This document shows, piece after piece, positions 22,485-34,371 of a stretch of DNA of 50,275 bases (positions are counted from its first letter, which is position 1; every line of letters begins with the position of its first letter). Both the position numbers and the translations under genes were made by a program. The stretch comes from Trachelipus rathkii (lineage: Eukaryota > Arthropoda > Malacostraca > Isopoda > Trachelipodidae): positions 1 to 50,275 of the forward strand of contig JABUQX010078686.1 of NCBI GenBank assembly GCA_015478945.1. Direction: 5' to 3'. A model generated the notes under the pieces. The model did not search any database, was not told the origin of the DNA, and saw only the letters and a list, made by a program, of their open reading frames with translations.

Positions 22485-25400
22485 CTTGTTACAATTAAAG
22501 AATCCCTCTCATTAGAAGGGCAGAAATAACAACAATATCGCTCGTCATTTCTTTTTTCAATCTTCTTCTTTGTAATGAAAGATGGTCCTCATAAAAAATA
22601 AGATAATAATATTTGTATAAAGAGCTTTCAAAAAGCAAAACAAAAGTATAAGTGTTATTTATTTCTCCGCCTTTTTTGAGAGTTTACAGAACATAAGTTG
22701 AGGAGAAAATTTTCCCTTTTTTCCGCCCATAGGGGTTCCACACCTCCCTTCCCATATTACTTCGCAAAAAAGTTAAACGAGTAATTAGAACTATCAAAAT
22801 AATTTCTTGGAAGAAGAAACACCTAGAACCCCCAGAAAATTTTTTAAATCCCCATAAATTTTTTTTTTGTTATTGTGGTATCTAAGTGGTGGCACCCTTC
22901 TTAGTTCAAAACTCTCCCGTGGCTCTAATTTTTTTTGTGTTTTCTCGAATTGTAAGACATTATGTAAACTAATCAATAAGCATAGATGTGATATTTTTTT
23001 TTTTTTTAAAAAAATACAATGTGATCTAGATTAAAAAAAATATAAAAATGAGTTCTAGTATTTGATATGAAAAAATACAAAAACTTTTGTTTTAGGATTC
23101 TAACCCCCCGCCTACCTCCTTCGCTCTCGCGCTCAAAGAATCGGGAGGAATAATAACTTGACTTTAGCGGTCGGTTGAAACGCTAAAAAAACTATAATTG
23201 TCCGGCCGCCTAAACAATTTAACCCCTTTTAAAATACAATTGTAAAAACTTTTCTTATTATTCAATATGCCCTTTTTCCAAAAAAAAAGTTTCTCAAAAA
23301 AAAAAGAGAATCCTCCGAAGAAAAACAAAATAAAAAAAAAAAAAATTTTTTTGCCCAACCCCCTTTCGCCCCTTTAACAACTCTAAATTTGCACTCTTTC
23401 CACATTCACCCCTCCGATAAAAAAAAACCTTTTGTGAATTTAAATTTAATACATTAGATGGGAACGAAGATTTTTAGCACAAAAAAGTCCCGATCGTATT
23501 GGCACATATGGAAATTTTTTAAAGGAACCGACTTAGATTTGAAAACTTCGCGAAGCTGCGTCTTTTAACAATAGGGATAGAGACCGTAAACGGAAGGGTA
23601 AGAAGCCTCACTAATAAACTATTTGTCCCACACGGCCCCCCGCACCCGCTCGTTGCGTCGAACGCCTTCCGAAAGAAAAATAGCATGGCAGACGATCGAA
23701 ATTTTTTTTTCGTCATTATTAAATGAACATTAACAAATTTGTGGGCCTTTTTTTTAATTCCGTAACCCTTTTAATCGAAAATTCACACAGAAAACAGTTG
23801 TGCGACCTGTTCGAAAGATTATAACTTGTTGTTTTTGGTCGAAATTATGGTCCTCCTGTGTTATTCAATTGGCTTTCCCTTATAGATTTATTGGCTTCTT
23901 TTTTTTGGTGTCTCCCCATCAGTATTTTTCCCCGATTTGGTTCTCCCCTATATACCGAATAAGGCCTTTCTTGCTTTTGTGTTGTTTAGTTATATAAAAT
24001 ATAGTACTCCTCCTTCCCCTGGATCTCTTCACGCAAAAAGACAAATAGAAAAAAAAAACTAATATAACGGATCCATATATTCAGCGTGCTTTTAACAGAC
24101 ACTAAAACCTTAAAAATTTTCCAAAATTTCAAAACTTAAAAATAATAACGCTGGATTATTTATATTATTCGTTTTTAAATTTCCAAAAAAAAAGGCCCCT
24201 CTTAATTAAATTTTTCTGTGTGTTTAACGGTCCAAGAGGCTAAAAATATAAAACTAATAAGAAGGAGGGAATAAAATTAATAACTCCTATCAAAATGTCA
24301 GAATGTGTTATGAATTACCCGCCGACGCCGGTGAGAGAGAGTTAATAGAGAATCAAGAAAAAATTTAGCAGTACATGACAAAAAAATCTCCGTTTTTAAT
24401 CAAAAATATATTTCGCCTCCTGAAAAATTTTTTTCTACCATTTTATTAAAAAAACTTTTTTCCACTTCCCCGCTGGAAATTCACATCGAAAACCAAAAAT
24501 TAATTTTTTAACACGAAATAATATAAAAAATTGTTTAATTACCCCATCTAATTCTCCGCCCATTCCAAGACATTACAACTCGATCCAAATCTCCGCTTGG
24601 TTTTTGAAAAACAATAAAATTCTCTCCATAAGGACTCCCACAAAAAAAAACGAAACAAAAGAAGCAGAAGGAAAAAAATATTTTCTTTCACCGCACCGCA
24701 AAAGAAAAGCGCCGCCCCTCTTTGTTGTATGTAACCAGAGTACATGTAGGGTTCCACAAAAACGACAATTCCCCTTGCGCCTCAAATAAAATTAAAAATT
24801 ACTATGTGAATTTTTGTGGGCCGCAAAGAATAAACAAAATCCAAACTAAAAATAGAGAAAGTATAATTCAAAAGGTTGTGAGGGTGTTTGTAGGAAAAAG
24901 AAAATAATCTCAGAATAAAAAAATTTACACACAGAAGATTTGTCTTTTTTTTTGCTAAAATAAAGAAAATTATGAGAGCAAGAAAAAAAAGAGCATCAGA
25001 AGTTTGAGGAATTAACCGTGGAAATAAAACATAGAATTGAATGTGAAGTTTGATGTGAATTGTAAAAAAACAAGGAAACAAGCAAATAAAAATTTTTTTC
25101 AGCTTTTTTAAAAGCAATACGTTGATTAGGCTCCTTCTCGTATTAAAGTCACCAGGCCCCCCCCCACGCGCTTCTGATCAATGCAATAAAAAGCAAAAAA
25201 TTTTAATATTTTCAATATACAAGAACATTTGTGATATTTTTAATCTTCTTAGGAAAATATAATATTCAATACTTCAAACAGAGCACCATCTTCCGGTGCC
25301 CGTGTTCAAGTAAAAGTATATGGAGCTATATATACTGTGAGAGAAAATTTCTGTCTTCTTTTCTGTGTTTTTTCTTTTTCACAAATTTTAAATACAAATG

Positions 25401-26309
25401 AAAAGGTGTAACGAAACTACACCAATTTAAGCATCGCACCGTGTTATTATGAATAAAGTGTTTTTTATTAATTAAGATTAGATTATTTTTTTTAAAATAT
25501 GACCTAAGCCTTTGTAAGATAATGCTTTTATTATTTAAAACTTCATTATTAGCAAATAAAAAAAAAGAACACAAATAATTTTTTTTAGCTTCACAACATT
25601 AAAGAAAGCTTGAAAAATTCAAAAACTAAATAAACGCTCAGGCGAAACGACACACAAGATCCACTCACACCCCTTGTGGCTGCACTAAAAGAAAGATTAT
25701 AAATTGAAACATGTAAAGGTTGCCAGATGTTGACTAGATTATTCTGTGAAACGATCAGCAATTCCTAAAATTCCATTGTGCTTGCAATAAATAACGAAAT
25801 TGCTCATATAACAGTTTTTTCACCATTTATACCTAGAAGAATGGGGGTAATTTATTTTTTTTTGTACGTCACGGGTAGGTGGTTGTCCGTCGGAAACCGA
25901 GCTGATAAAAACATTATAAAAAAAAATTATTTCAGAGTGACGGCTATGTTTTCTTTATTTCTGCATATTTATCTTTCTTTAGATAAATATTATTCTATAA
26001 TATTACCCAATTTCTAAAAAACAATTTATCTGACACTACTGCGTTTTAATGCAACTAATCATGGCCGTGTATATAGCTAATTTTTATGTTTGGTCTTTTT
26101 CTAATCTAAAAAACATTAAGTAAAATCGTTTTATTGCTACGTAAATTTGCAGAAAGTTCTTGAAAACCCCAGTTTTTTCTCTAAAACGATAACCCACATA
26201 CTTCAAAAAAAAAAAACAAAAATAAATCTCCAAATAAGGGGCCCCTTTTTTTTTTCCCACTCTTCCTTCAAACCAAAGGCTCATCTTTGATCTTATCATA
26301 ACCAAAAAT
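22485..26309. other. Ordinary-complexity AT-rich DNA without recognised genes
   Basis: Short open frames occur on both strands (minus 23,519-23,716; minus 24,548-24,785; minus 24,782-25,117; plus 25,778-26,017), but none shows a family motif and several overlap antisense. The 23,530-23,700 patch is richer in CpG words, like the 22.3 kb patch. The 24,782-25,117 minus frame is rich in F, L, I and H, as expected of translated A/T-rich DNA, so a membrane protein call is not justified. No RNA gene or mobile element ends were found. Confidence 0.4.
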
Positions 26310-27355
26310 TCAATCATATATATATAAATTTAACTATATTTATAAATATAAAAAGATAAATTTAGAGATTTTTTTTTTTATTTATAATATATTAATTATA
26401 AATAATTATATAATATATATTGTTGAAAATATTATATTATTAATAAATAATAAATGTAAATAATTAAAATTATTAATTTAATAAAATTATAATTATTTAA
26501 ATTTATTATTTTTAATAAATATTTAAATTAATTTATGAAATCACTTATAAATAAAATAATATTAAATTATTAATTTAAATATTCTTTTAAAAAATAAATA
26601 TTACAAATGCTATAATAAATTTTTTTTATATTAATTATTAAATATTAATAGTTACAATTGGATTTCACATGTTATTATATTTATATTCATTATTATATTA
26701 TAATTTTATATTAATTAAATTTATATTATATAATTTCTTATAATTAATTTCTATATTATATATATTAAAATAATTATTATAATTAGTAAATATTATATAT
26801 AATTTTTAAATATATTAAATATTGAGAATAATAATAATAATATATACATATTTTTAAATAATTTCAATGGATCTGGTAACTGGAAAAAATATACGTCAAA
26901 TCTCGGTATACAAGCTTTATTCGAGACAAAGTTTGAATAAATCTCTCACAGTTTTTCACAGCTAGATAATATGGTAATTACTGCAAGCGAGAATCCCATC
27001 ATATAAATTGCTTACATATAGTGGTGCTACAAATTCAGCTTGGTAAGGAATTTCATAAAATTTTATATTGAAAATATATATATATAATAAATATTATAAT
27101 TTTAATATAAAATAATATATTTTAAATAAATTAAATTTTATTAAAATAAATAATAATTTAATATATAAAATATTCTTAATACTTATAATTAATATATATA
27201 TAATTTTTTTATATAAGTATATTATATTTAATTTAATTTAAAAATAATTATATAATATATGATAAATATTAATATATATCAATATAAAGACTCATTCGCT
27301 ATATATATCATAGGTATGATTATAATATAAAATATAAAATTTATTTATTAAAGAT
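26310..27355. repeat. Two A/T blocks flanking a complex island
   Basis: Nearly pure A/T DNA at about 26,310-26,865 and 27,060-27,350 brackets about 190 bases of ordinary-complexity sequence at about 26,866-27,058. The island contains words such as GGATCTGGTAACTGG and GCAAGCGAGAATCCC and no open frame longer than about 30 codons. A second, tiny complex patch lies at about 27,286-27,320. No gene is seen. Confidence 0.55.
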
Positions 27356-30050
27356 AAGGGAGGGGGGGGGGCTACTCACATAAAGGGGGGGCCCCCCCCT
27401 GTTTGAGGGGGAGAGGTGGTGTGGTACATGCTTCCCTCACCCTCTTCACTTATTCATCATTTTGTTGTCATTCCCAATAAAATATCTGAAATTTGGCTGG
27501 TCGAGACAACAGATTATCAATATTAATTATTTGGTATTAATATATTGTTGGTCCAATACTTAAACCATAGTATACAATCACTTAATTATAACTATCTGTT
27601 GGTAAACTTTTAACTATTTTAAGATTTATTAGGAATAAAAATCTTTTTCGTAATTGATTATTATAATCGTAAAATTATATATCAAGAAGTGGTTATTGTA
27701 ATTGAATGAAAAAGTTAATTTTAAATGTTACATCAATTTTATAACCTTATTTCTTGTAATGCATAAGACGGGTTTGCTTCTTTAAAACAAACATTGCAAG
27801 GATTTTTATAAGCAAACTTCCGTCTTTAAATAATCCCGTATTTTAGTTTCTATAAAGAGGTATAAATAACTAAAAAAACTATAATCAAAAAACGTGATAA
27901 AACCATATCAGGAAAAAAAGAAAAAAAAAAAAATTGGGGGAGAAAAACCAGTTTCAAGAATAAAACAATAAATTTTTTCTAGATATTTATCCAACATGAC
28001 TATATTGATATTTTTATATTATAATTTATACATATTCGAAAATAAAGGATATTGGTTTTCATATTACACTGACCCGCCAAATTCCAGCATATCGATTATG
28101 GAAATGAATTTCGGAAAAAGTTTAATAATTTAGAGAGAACTAATGGAGGCTTTGTGTGAAGGAAGACGAAAATTTAAAAAATATGAGATATTTCACCCCA
28201 TAGAATACACGATCGGCCTAATTAGGAAATCACAATTTTACTACTTTGCCCCGAAATCCCTGCCTCAACCATCAATAAAATAGAAAAAAACCCACCTTAA
28301 TGTTTTTATCCGGCTAAGACAATTCTAACGAAACCCCACATATTTGTTTTTTTAATGTTACCAATTTTTCTTATTCAGTTGAATAAAAGAAAAAATAAAA
28401 TAAAATTAATTTTATAAGATAATTTATAAGATCAAGCAGAAAACAAAATAACAAAAAAATTTTTAGGGGAGGAACAAAGTGAGTAGTTTCCGAGATATGA
28501 AATAATTTTTTTTTTCGCCTTGGGGCTAAAATTTTTTAATATGGTACACCCACTCCCACAATCAAAAAATACAATTTATACCATCAGAAATCGAGTTGTT
28601 TTTTTTTTTGGGTAAAATGGGTGGGCAAAAAAATTTAGGAGCGCAAAATAAAAAAAGAAAAAAAAGAATCAATAAAAAAAGAGATTTCTTTTTGTTGGTG
28701 TAATAAATAAAATTGAATCTTCTTGAAAGGAAATTATATTTATATTTAAAAAAAACAAGCATTGGCATAAATATGTTATGTTTATTCAAAATACTTTTCG
28801 AACAGGCTACAAAAGGAAAATAGATGGCAAAAACAAAAAGAGGAATTTTTAGAGAAGTTTATTAGATAGAAGAAAGACTCATCACCAAAGTTTGAAGTGC
28901 ATGTGAAAACACAAAAACAATAAAAAAAAAATCCAACAAAAAAGAACATTTAAATATTATAATGAAGAAAGGTTTTTTTTCTCTCATTAGCGATGCGAAA
29001 TGATAATGATTGTTCATTCTGCTAGAGGATGCAATTTGCGCAGGCAGGCATATTTCTATAAAGCAAATCAAGTAAGTGCGCACCCCATGAATAACAAAAA
29101 TACTCCCGCATCAAAATTATATGGAGCTAAATGTACTTAAGTTTCATATTGCCTGGGATATTGCGTGATCTGCCATCTCTGCGCTCAACCCTTGTTTATT
29201 TTTTAGTTTTTCCCCCCCGGCATGTTTCCAACCCCTCCCCTCAAAAACCAAAAATTTTTTTTTCCCAAATGGGTTATTTTTTATTTTACATTTCTTTTGG
29301 TACTTCAGAATGAAATAATAATATTCTTTATATATTTACCTCACCCTCTTTTGTTATATTATTATTATTTTTATTAATGCCATAATTAAAACACCTTGTA
29401 GAGAAGATAAAGTTAAAAATAGAAAATAAGATAAAGCCCTACTCAACACTCTAATCCACTATTTTATATTATTTCATAATATACATATAAGAGAGGCGTT
29501 TTGTCTTCTGCGAACAGGATAGGACTACGCCCTCACACTTTGGTAAATAGAAAAAAAAAAAATTTACTAATGAATAGTGAGGGATTATATAATGGAAAAG
29601 TTAACACTATTGGTTAAAGATAAAAAAAACGAACCCAATCTGTGTATATAAGTATTGACTGAAGTAAGCCCACCTACTAAATTAAATACCAAAGTGAGAG
29701 TAAATTGCAAATAAAATTACTGAACGTACTAAAATAGCGTTTAAAATAATTAAAAATAAATTAACTAATTCAGAATGATTAGTGATGCATGTTCAAGAAT
29801 CAATATCTCAGTTTATTCCTCTAAATTTCTAAAAGTCCGTTCAAATCATTGTCAGTCCCTTTCTCAACTATTTCCACCCCTTTCCTCATATTCTCATTTC
29901 TTCGCCTGCCAATTAGAGGGGGGGTTTCCAGGATAAAAGAAAAACCGATATTTCTGAAAGACAATCTTTTTGTGTCTCTCAAACAATTGTGTCGTTGAAA
30001 GGTTACAAGAGAATACATCAGGACACACATATCTATTTCTACTACAAGTC
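27356..30050. other. AT-rich stretch of mixed quality, no gene recognised
   Basis: It begins with a G-run/C-run cluster (27,360-27,420), then AT-rich DNA of ordinary complexity. Open frames at 28,562-28,789 and 28,862-29,083 (minus), 29,131-29,313 (plus) and 29,821-30,103 (minus) are 60-75 codons. All lack recognisable motifs and several cross A or T runs. Nothing supports a gene. Confidence 0.4.
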
Positions 30051-33000
30051 TTAAAAATTTTCCCCCCCCCTAATAAACCTTTTTTCCCCCCTTTTTTCCC
30101 CAATTTTTTTTTATGAGGGAAAAATTTTTTTTTTTAAAAAAAATATTTTTTTTTTTTTTTTTTTTTGTCGTTTTCTCAAATAAATATTAATATAAAGAGT
30201 TACTATATTTTTTAAAATTTAATCAATATAAAAAATTTAAAAAAATAAAAATAAATAATATTAATAAAATATTTATTATAAAAAATTATTTTTTATACAT
30301 AATTAAATTTAAAATAAAATTAATATCAAATTTTTATTAAAGAAAACGAAAATATTCTAAAAATGCAATTATTCAATTATAAATTAAATAAAAATATATA
30401 ATTTAATAAAATAATAAATTATTTATTTTAATATTTTATAGTTATATTTTAATCTTAAAAAATAAGAAAATGAAAAAATAATTTTTTTTTTTTTTTTTTT
30501 TTTTGGGTTTTTTGGGGGCCCCCCCCGGAAAAAAAAAAAAAAAACAAAAAAATTTTCCCCCCCCCGGAAAAAAAAAAATAAACCCGGCCCCCCCCCCAAA
30601 CTTGGTTCTATATAGTATTAAGTATTTTATTTTATTTATATATATTTATAATAAAAAATAATAGTTTAATATAGAATTTAAAATGTATTATATTAATTAT
30701 ATAAAGTTTATTATATAAATATTATTAACAATAAAAATATTTTTAAATAATTTTAATAATTATATTATTATAATAATAATTTAATATTAATAAAATTAAT
30801 TTTATTAAATATATTTTTAATATATTTTTATGTAAATATTATTTTTTAAATATATATAAATATATTATTTATAAAAAATTTTTATATTTAATATATTATA
30901 ATATTTAAATTAATATTATTATATTATAAAATAAATAAAATAATTAATATATATTTTACTTATAATTCTATAATTTATAAATAATGTTAGATTAGTTAAA
31001 TTTTTATATAAATTCTTAAATATATCCACTAATAAATTTAAATTTATTATATAATATATAAATTTTATATTTTAAATTAAAATAATATATAATAAATTAG
31101 TTAATATTATAATAATTTATAAATAATTTTAAATATTTTCATATTCTTGTTTTAATATATATAATATTTAAATTTTCCAATTTTGAAATAAATTTTTGTA
31201 ATTTTCTTTTTGAAAAGAAAAAAAAAAAAAAAAAGAGTTCTAACCATTTTAAAAGGGGGTTCAGTTTTGGAATTTTTTCGCGCTTTTTAAAAAAAGAAAT
31301 TTAAAATTTTACTTTTTTTAAATAAAAACAATAAATTTAATTTTAAATTTGCAAATTTAAAAAAAAATTATTTTTTTTTTAATAAAATATTAATAAATTT
31401 AATTTTTTCAACGTTTTCTTCCCCCCCAATTTTTTTTTTAAAAATAAAATGAATTATGATTTAAATTTTTTCAATCCTTTTCATATGAAAGTTTTAAAAC
31501 AAACTCGGGGAGAAAAAAATTTTTATATGGGGGGGGGGGGCCCCCCCCCCTCAAAATTTTTTTTTTTTTTTAATTTTTTGAATTCCATAAAGTAAAAAAA
31601 ATACAAAAAAAAAAAAATTTTTGAAATTTTATAATTTTAGGGTAAAATGTTTTTTTTTTTAATATATTTTTTTTTTTTTTTTGAATCGAAAAAAATTTTT
31701 TATAAAAATGAAATTAAAGGTAAAAAAAATGTGAAAAAAAAAAAAAAAAAAAATAGTAAAAAAAAATTTTTTTTTATTATTTTTTTTTTTTTTTTTGAAT
31801 TTTTTTTTTAGCCCCCCCCCCTCTTATTTTTTTTAAAATTTTTAGTTGTAAAAAATTTTTTAAAGACGGTTTTTAACCCGGGGCCCAAAAAAAAAAAACC
31901 CCCAATTTTTTTTTTTTCCCCCCCTGATTTTTTTTTTTTTTGGCGCCCCCCCGGGGGGGGCCCGGGGGGCCCCCCCCGGGGGGGTTTTCCCCCGCCTAAA
32001 AAAAAAAAAAATGGGCCGGGGAGGGGGGGCCGGGGGGCCCCCCCCGGGGGGCCCCCCCCGGGTTTTTCCGGGGTGGTCATTGGTTAAAGGTTTGGAAAAA
32101 AAAAAAAATTTTGGTTTTTTTTGGTGGGTTGTAAGAATTGGAAAAAATGGGAAAAAAGTAACAAAAAAAATCCCCCCCTTTTTTTTTTTTTGGATTGCCC
32201 TTTTTTAAAAAAAAAAAAAATTTTAAAAATTTATATTTGAAAATTTTTTGAAAAAATCGTTTGATTTTTTTTTGAAAAAGGAAAAAAAAATTTTTTAAAA
32301 GGCCCAAAATTTTTTTTTATTTTGCCAAAAAGTCAATTTTAGAAAATTGCTACTTAATATCATTTTTTTCCCCCTTTAATACGCGAAAAGGTTACCCTAC
32401 TTTTATCCTATTATTTTCCTTTGTTTCCAGTTTTTTGGGCCCTTTTTTTTTTTCCCCTTTTGTTTAAACAAGTTTATTATTTTTTTTTTTAAAAAAGAGA
32501 AAAAAAATGTGGTTTTTTGGGTGGTTGGGGGTTTTTTTTTTTTTGATTGTTTGAAAAAAATAAAGGAAAACCCCTCTTTTTTTTAAATTTTTCTCGGGGG
32601 GAAAAAAAAAAAAAAAAAATTTTTTACCTAATTTTTCCCTTTTGGAAAAGAGACGAAAGGAAGGGCCAAAAATGAAAAAGGTTTCCCCCCTGCCCCCAAG
32701 ACAAAAATTTGGGGTTGAAAAAATTAAATTTTTGGATTTTTTTGGGGGGGGGAATGAAAAACAAGAAAAAAAAGCAAGAAAAAAAAAAATTATAATTAAA
32801 TTGTATTGGGTAATGCGGGGGGGGGGGAAAAACAATTTCACCCATTCTCGTTTATGTTTTGTTTTTGCCGCAGAAAGGTTAATGACCAAATGTGGGTTTT
32901 TTTGGTTCTTTTTTTCCCTGGGGGTTTTTATTGAAAAAAAAAAAAGGAAAAAAAAAAAAAAAAAAATAAAAAACCTGGGGGGGGAAAAGCCAAAAATTGG

Positions 33001-34326
33001 GTAAGTTTTGGTTGGGGGGGGGGTGGTTTTTTGTTTTTAAAAGTTTTTTGTGGTCCCCCCTAATTACCATAGGCAAAAAAATGTTTTGTTTTGGTGGGTG
33101 GAAAAAAGGTTGAAAGTGTTTTTTTTAAGTCTATTGGAAAGGGGGTTTGAAAATTTGGTTGGGGCCCCAAAAAATTTGGGAAAAAAAAAAAATCCCCTCA
33201 AGCTTAATAAATAAGTAAATTTAAATAAATGTTGGGGGGGGTTTTAAGTTGGGAAAAAAAAAATAGGTCCCCCTGGGGGGAATTAAATTAAAAATCCCTG
33301 GTTTGGGGGGGCAAAAAAAAAAATAATTGGCGGTTTTTTTTTGGCAAAAAAATGGGTTTTTGAAAAAGGGGTGGGGGGGGGGAAATTTTTTTTAGCCAAA
33401 AAAAATAAATTAAAATTTAAGGTTTTTTTTGGTTTTTAAAAAAAAAAATTTTTTTTTTTTTTTTTTTTTCCTTGAGGATATAAAAAAATGATTTTTCTAG
33501 TTCTTAGATTGGAATTAAATGTGAAAGTTTTTTTGTTTTTTTTTTGAGGGGAGTGGTTGGGGATTTTTTTGGTTTTAGTAAAAATTTTTTTCCCAAAAAA
33601 AAAAAATTGGGAGGAAAAATATTTTTTTTTTTGGGTGGGTATGGAGCCTAAAATGGTGAAAGAAAAAGAAAACCTTTTCCTTTGGTTTTTTTTTTTTTTT
33701 TTTTGTTTTTTGTTCCCTTAAGAAATTTTTTTGGGTAGCTTAGGAAAAAAATTCAAGAGGAGGTTTTTTTAAAAGTTTTTCTGGTTAGTAGTTGGGGTGG
33801 AGGGAATTTTTTTTGGGGGGGGAAAAATTTTTCCCCCCCCGAAAATTAAAATCTTGTTTTGTATATGTGTTTTGGAAAAAATATTTTGTAATTTTTTAAT
33901 CTAGTAATTCTGATTTACTGTTTTAATTTTTGTTCAAAATGATTTGCCAAAATACTTTTAAAACATCAGATTTTTTATCCACTATATTTTAAAATTTGCA
34001 AGAATAAAAAAAATTGATTGAATTTTATCGTTGGGGGTTTTGAGGGGGAAAAATCTTTTTTTTTTTTAAATTAAAATATTTATCAATAAATATAATTATA
34101 TAAAAAAAGTTAATAAAATTAAATAAATTATAATTATAATATTAATAGTAATTTATAAATAATAATAATTTCATATTTATAATTATAACTTACTAATATA
34201 TATTTATTTAATAAATATAAATATTAATTTATTTTTTAATATATTAAAAAATATTAGTTATTATAAAATAAATTTAATAATTAAATAATTATATAAGTAT
34301 TATATTATAATTATTAAATATTATAT

Positions 34327-34328
<2 letters not shown>
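30051..34328. other. Homopolymer and A/T blocks without genes
   Basis: A/T-only blocks at about 30,180-30,480 and 30,610-31,160 alternate with homopolymer-inflated DNA. The strongest G-run/C-run alternation of the window is at 31,943-32,063, where blocks of seven to nine C and G follow one another. Frames open here (31,808-32,080 minus, 32,464-32,889 minus, 32,642-33,004 plus) are G/P/K/F-rich readings of the runs and overlap on opposite strands. The A/T block at 34,070-34,328 runs into a very long T tract. Confidence 0.55.

Positions 34329-34369
<41 letters not shown>
34329..34369. repeat. Poly-T tract of about 41 bases
   Basis: This is the longest uninterrupted T run in the window, placed exactly at the edge between an A/T-only block and homopolymer-inflated DNA. 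It could be a poly(A) tail of a minus-strand retroposed sequence, but the DNA to its left is pure A/T with no recognisable element body, so a base-calling or slippage origin is at least as likely. Confidence 0.7.

Positions 34370-34371
<2 letters not shown>

Noticed and set aside
24782..25117. Minus-strand membrane protein of 111 codons
   Set aside because: The F/L/I/H-rich product is what A/T-rich DNA encodes by chance. No charged flanks, conserved motif or signal sequence supports it.
34329..34369. Poly(A) tail of a retroposed gene on the minus strand
   Set aside because: The sequence on the left is pure A/T with no element body or target-site duplication, and several similar runs occur at the edges of other A/T blocks.
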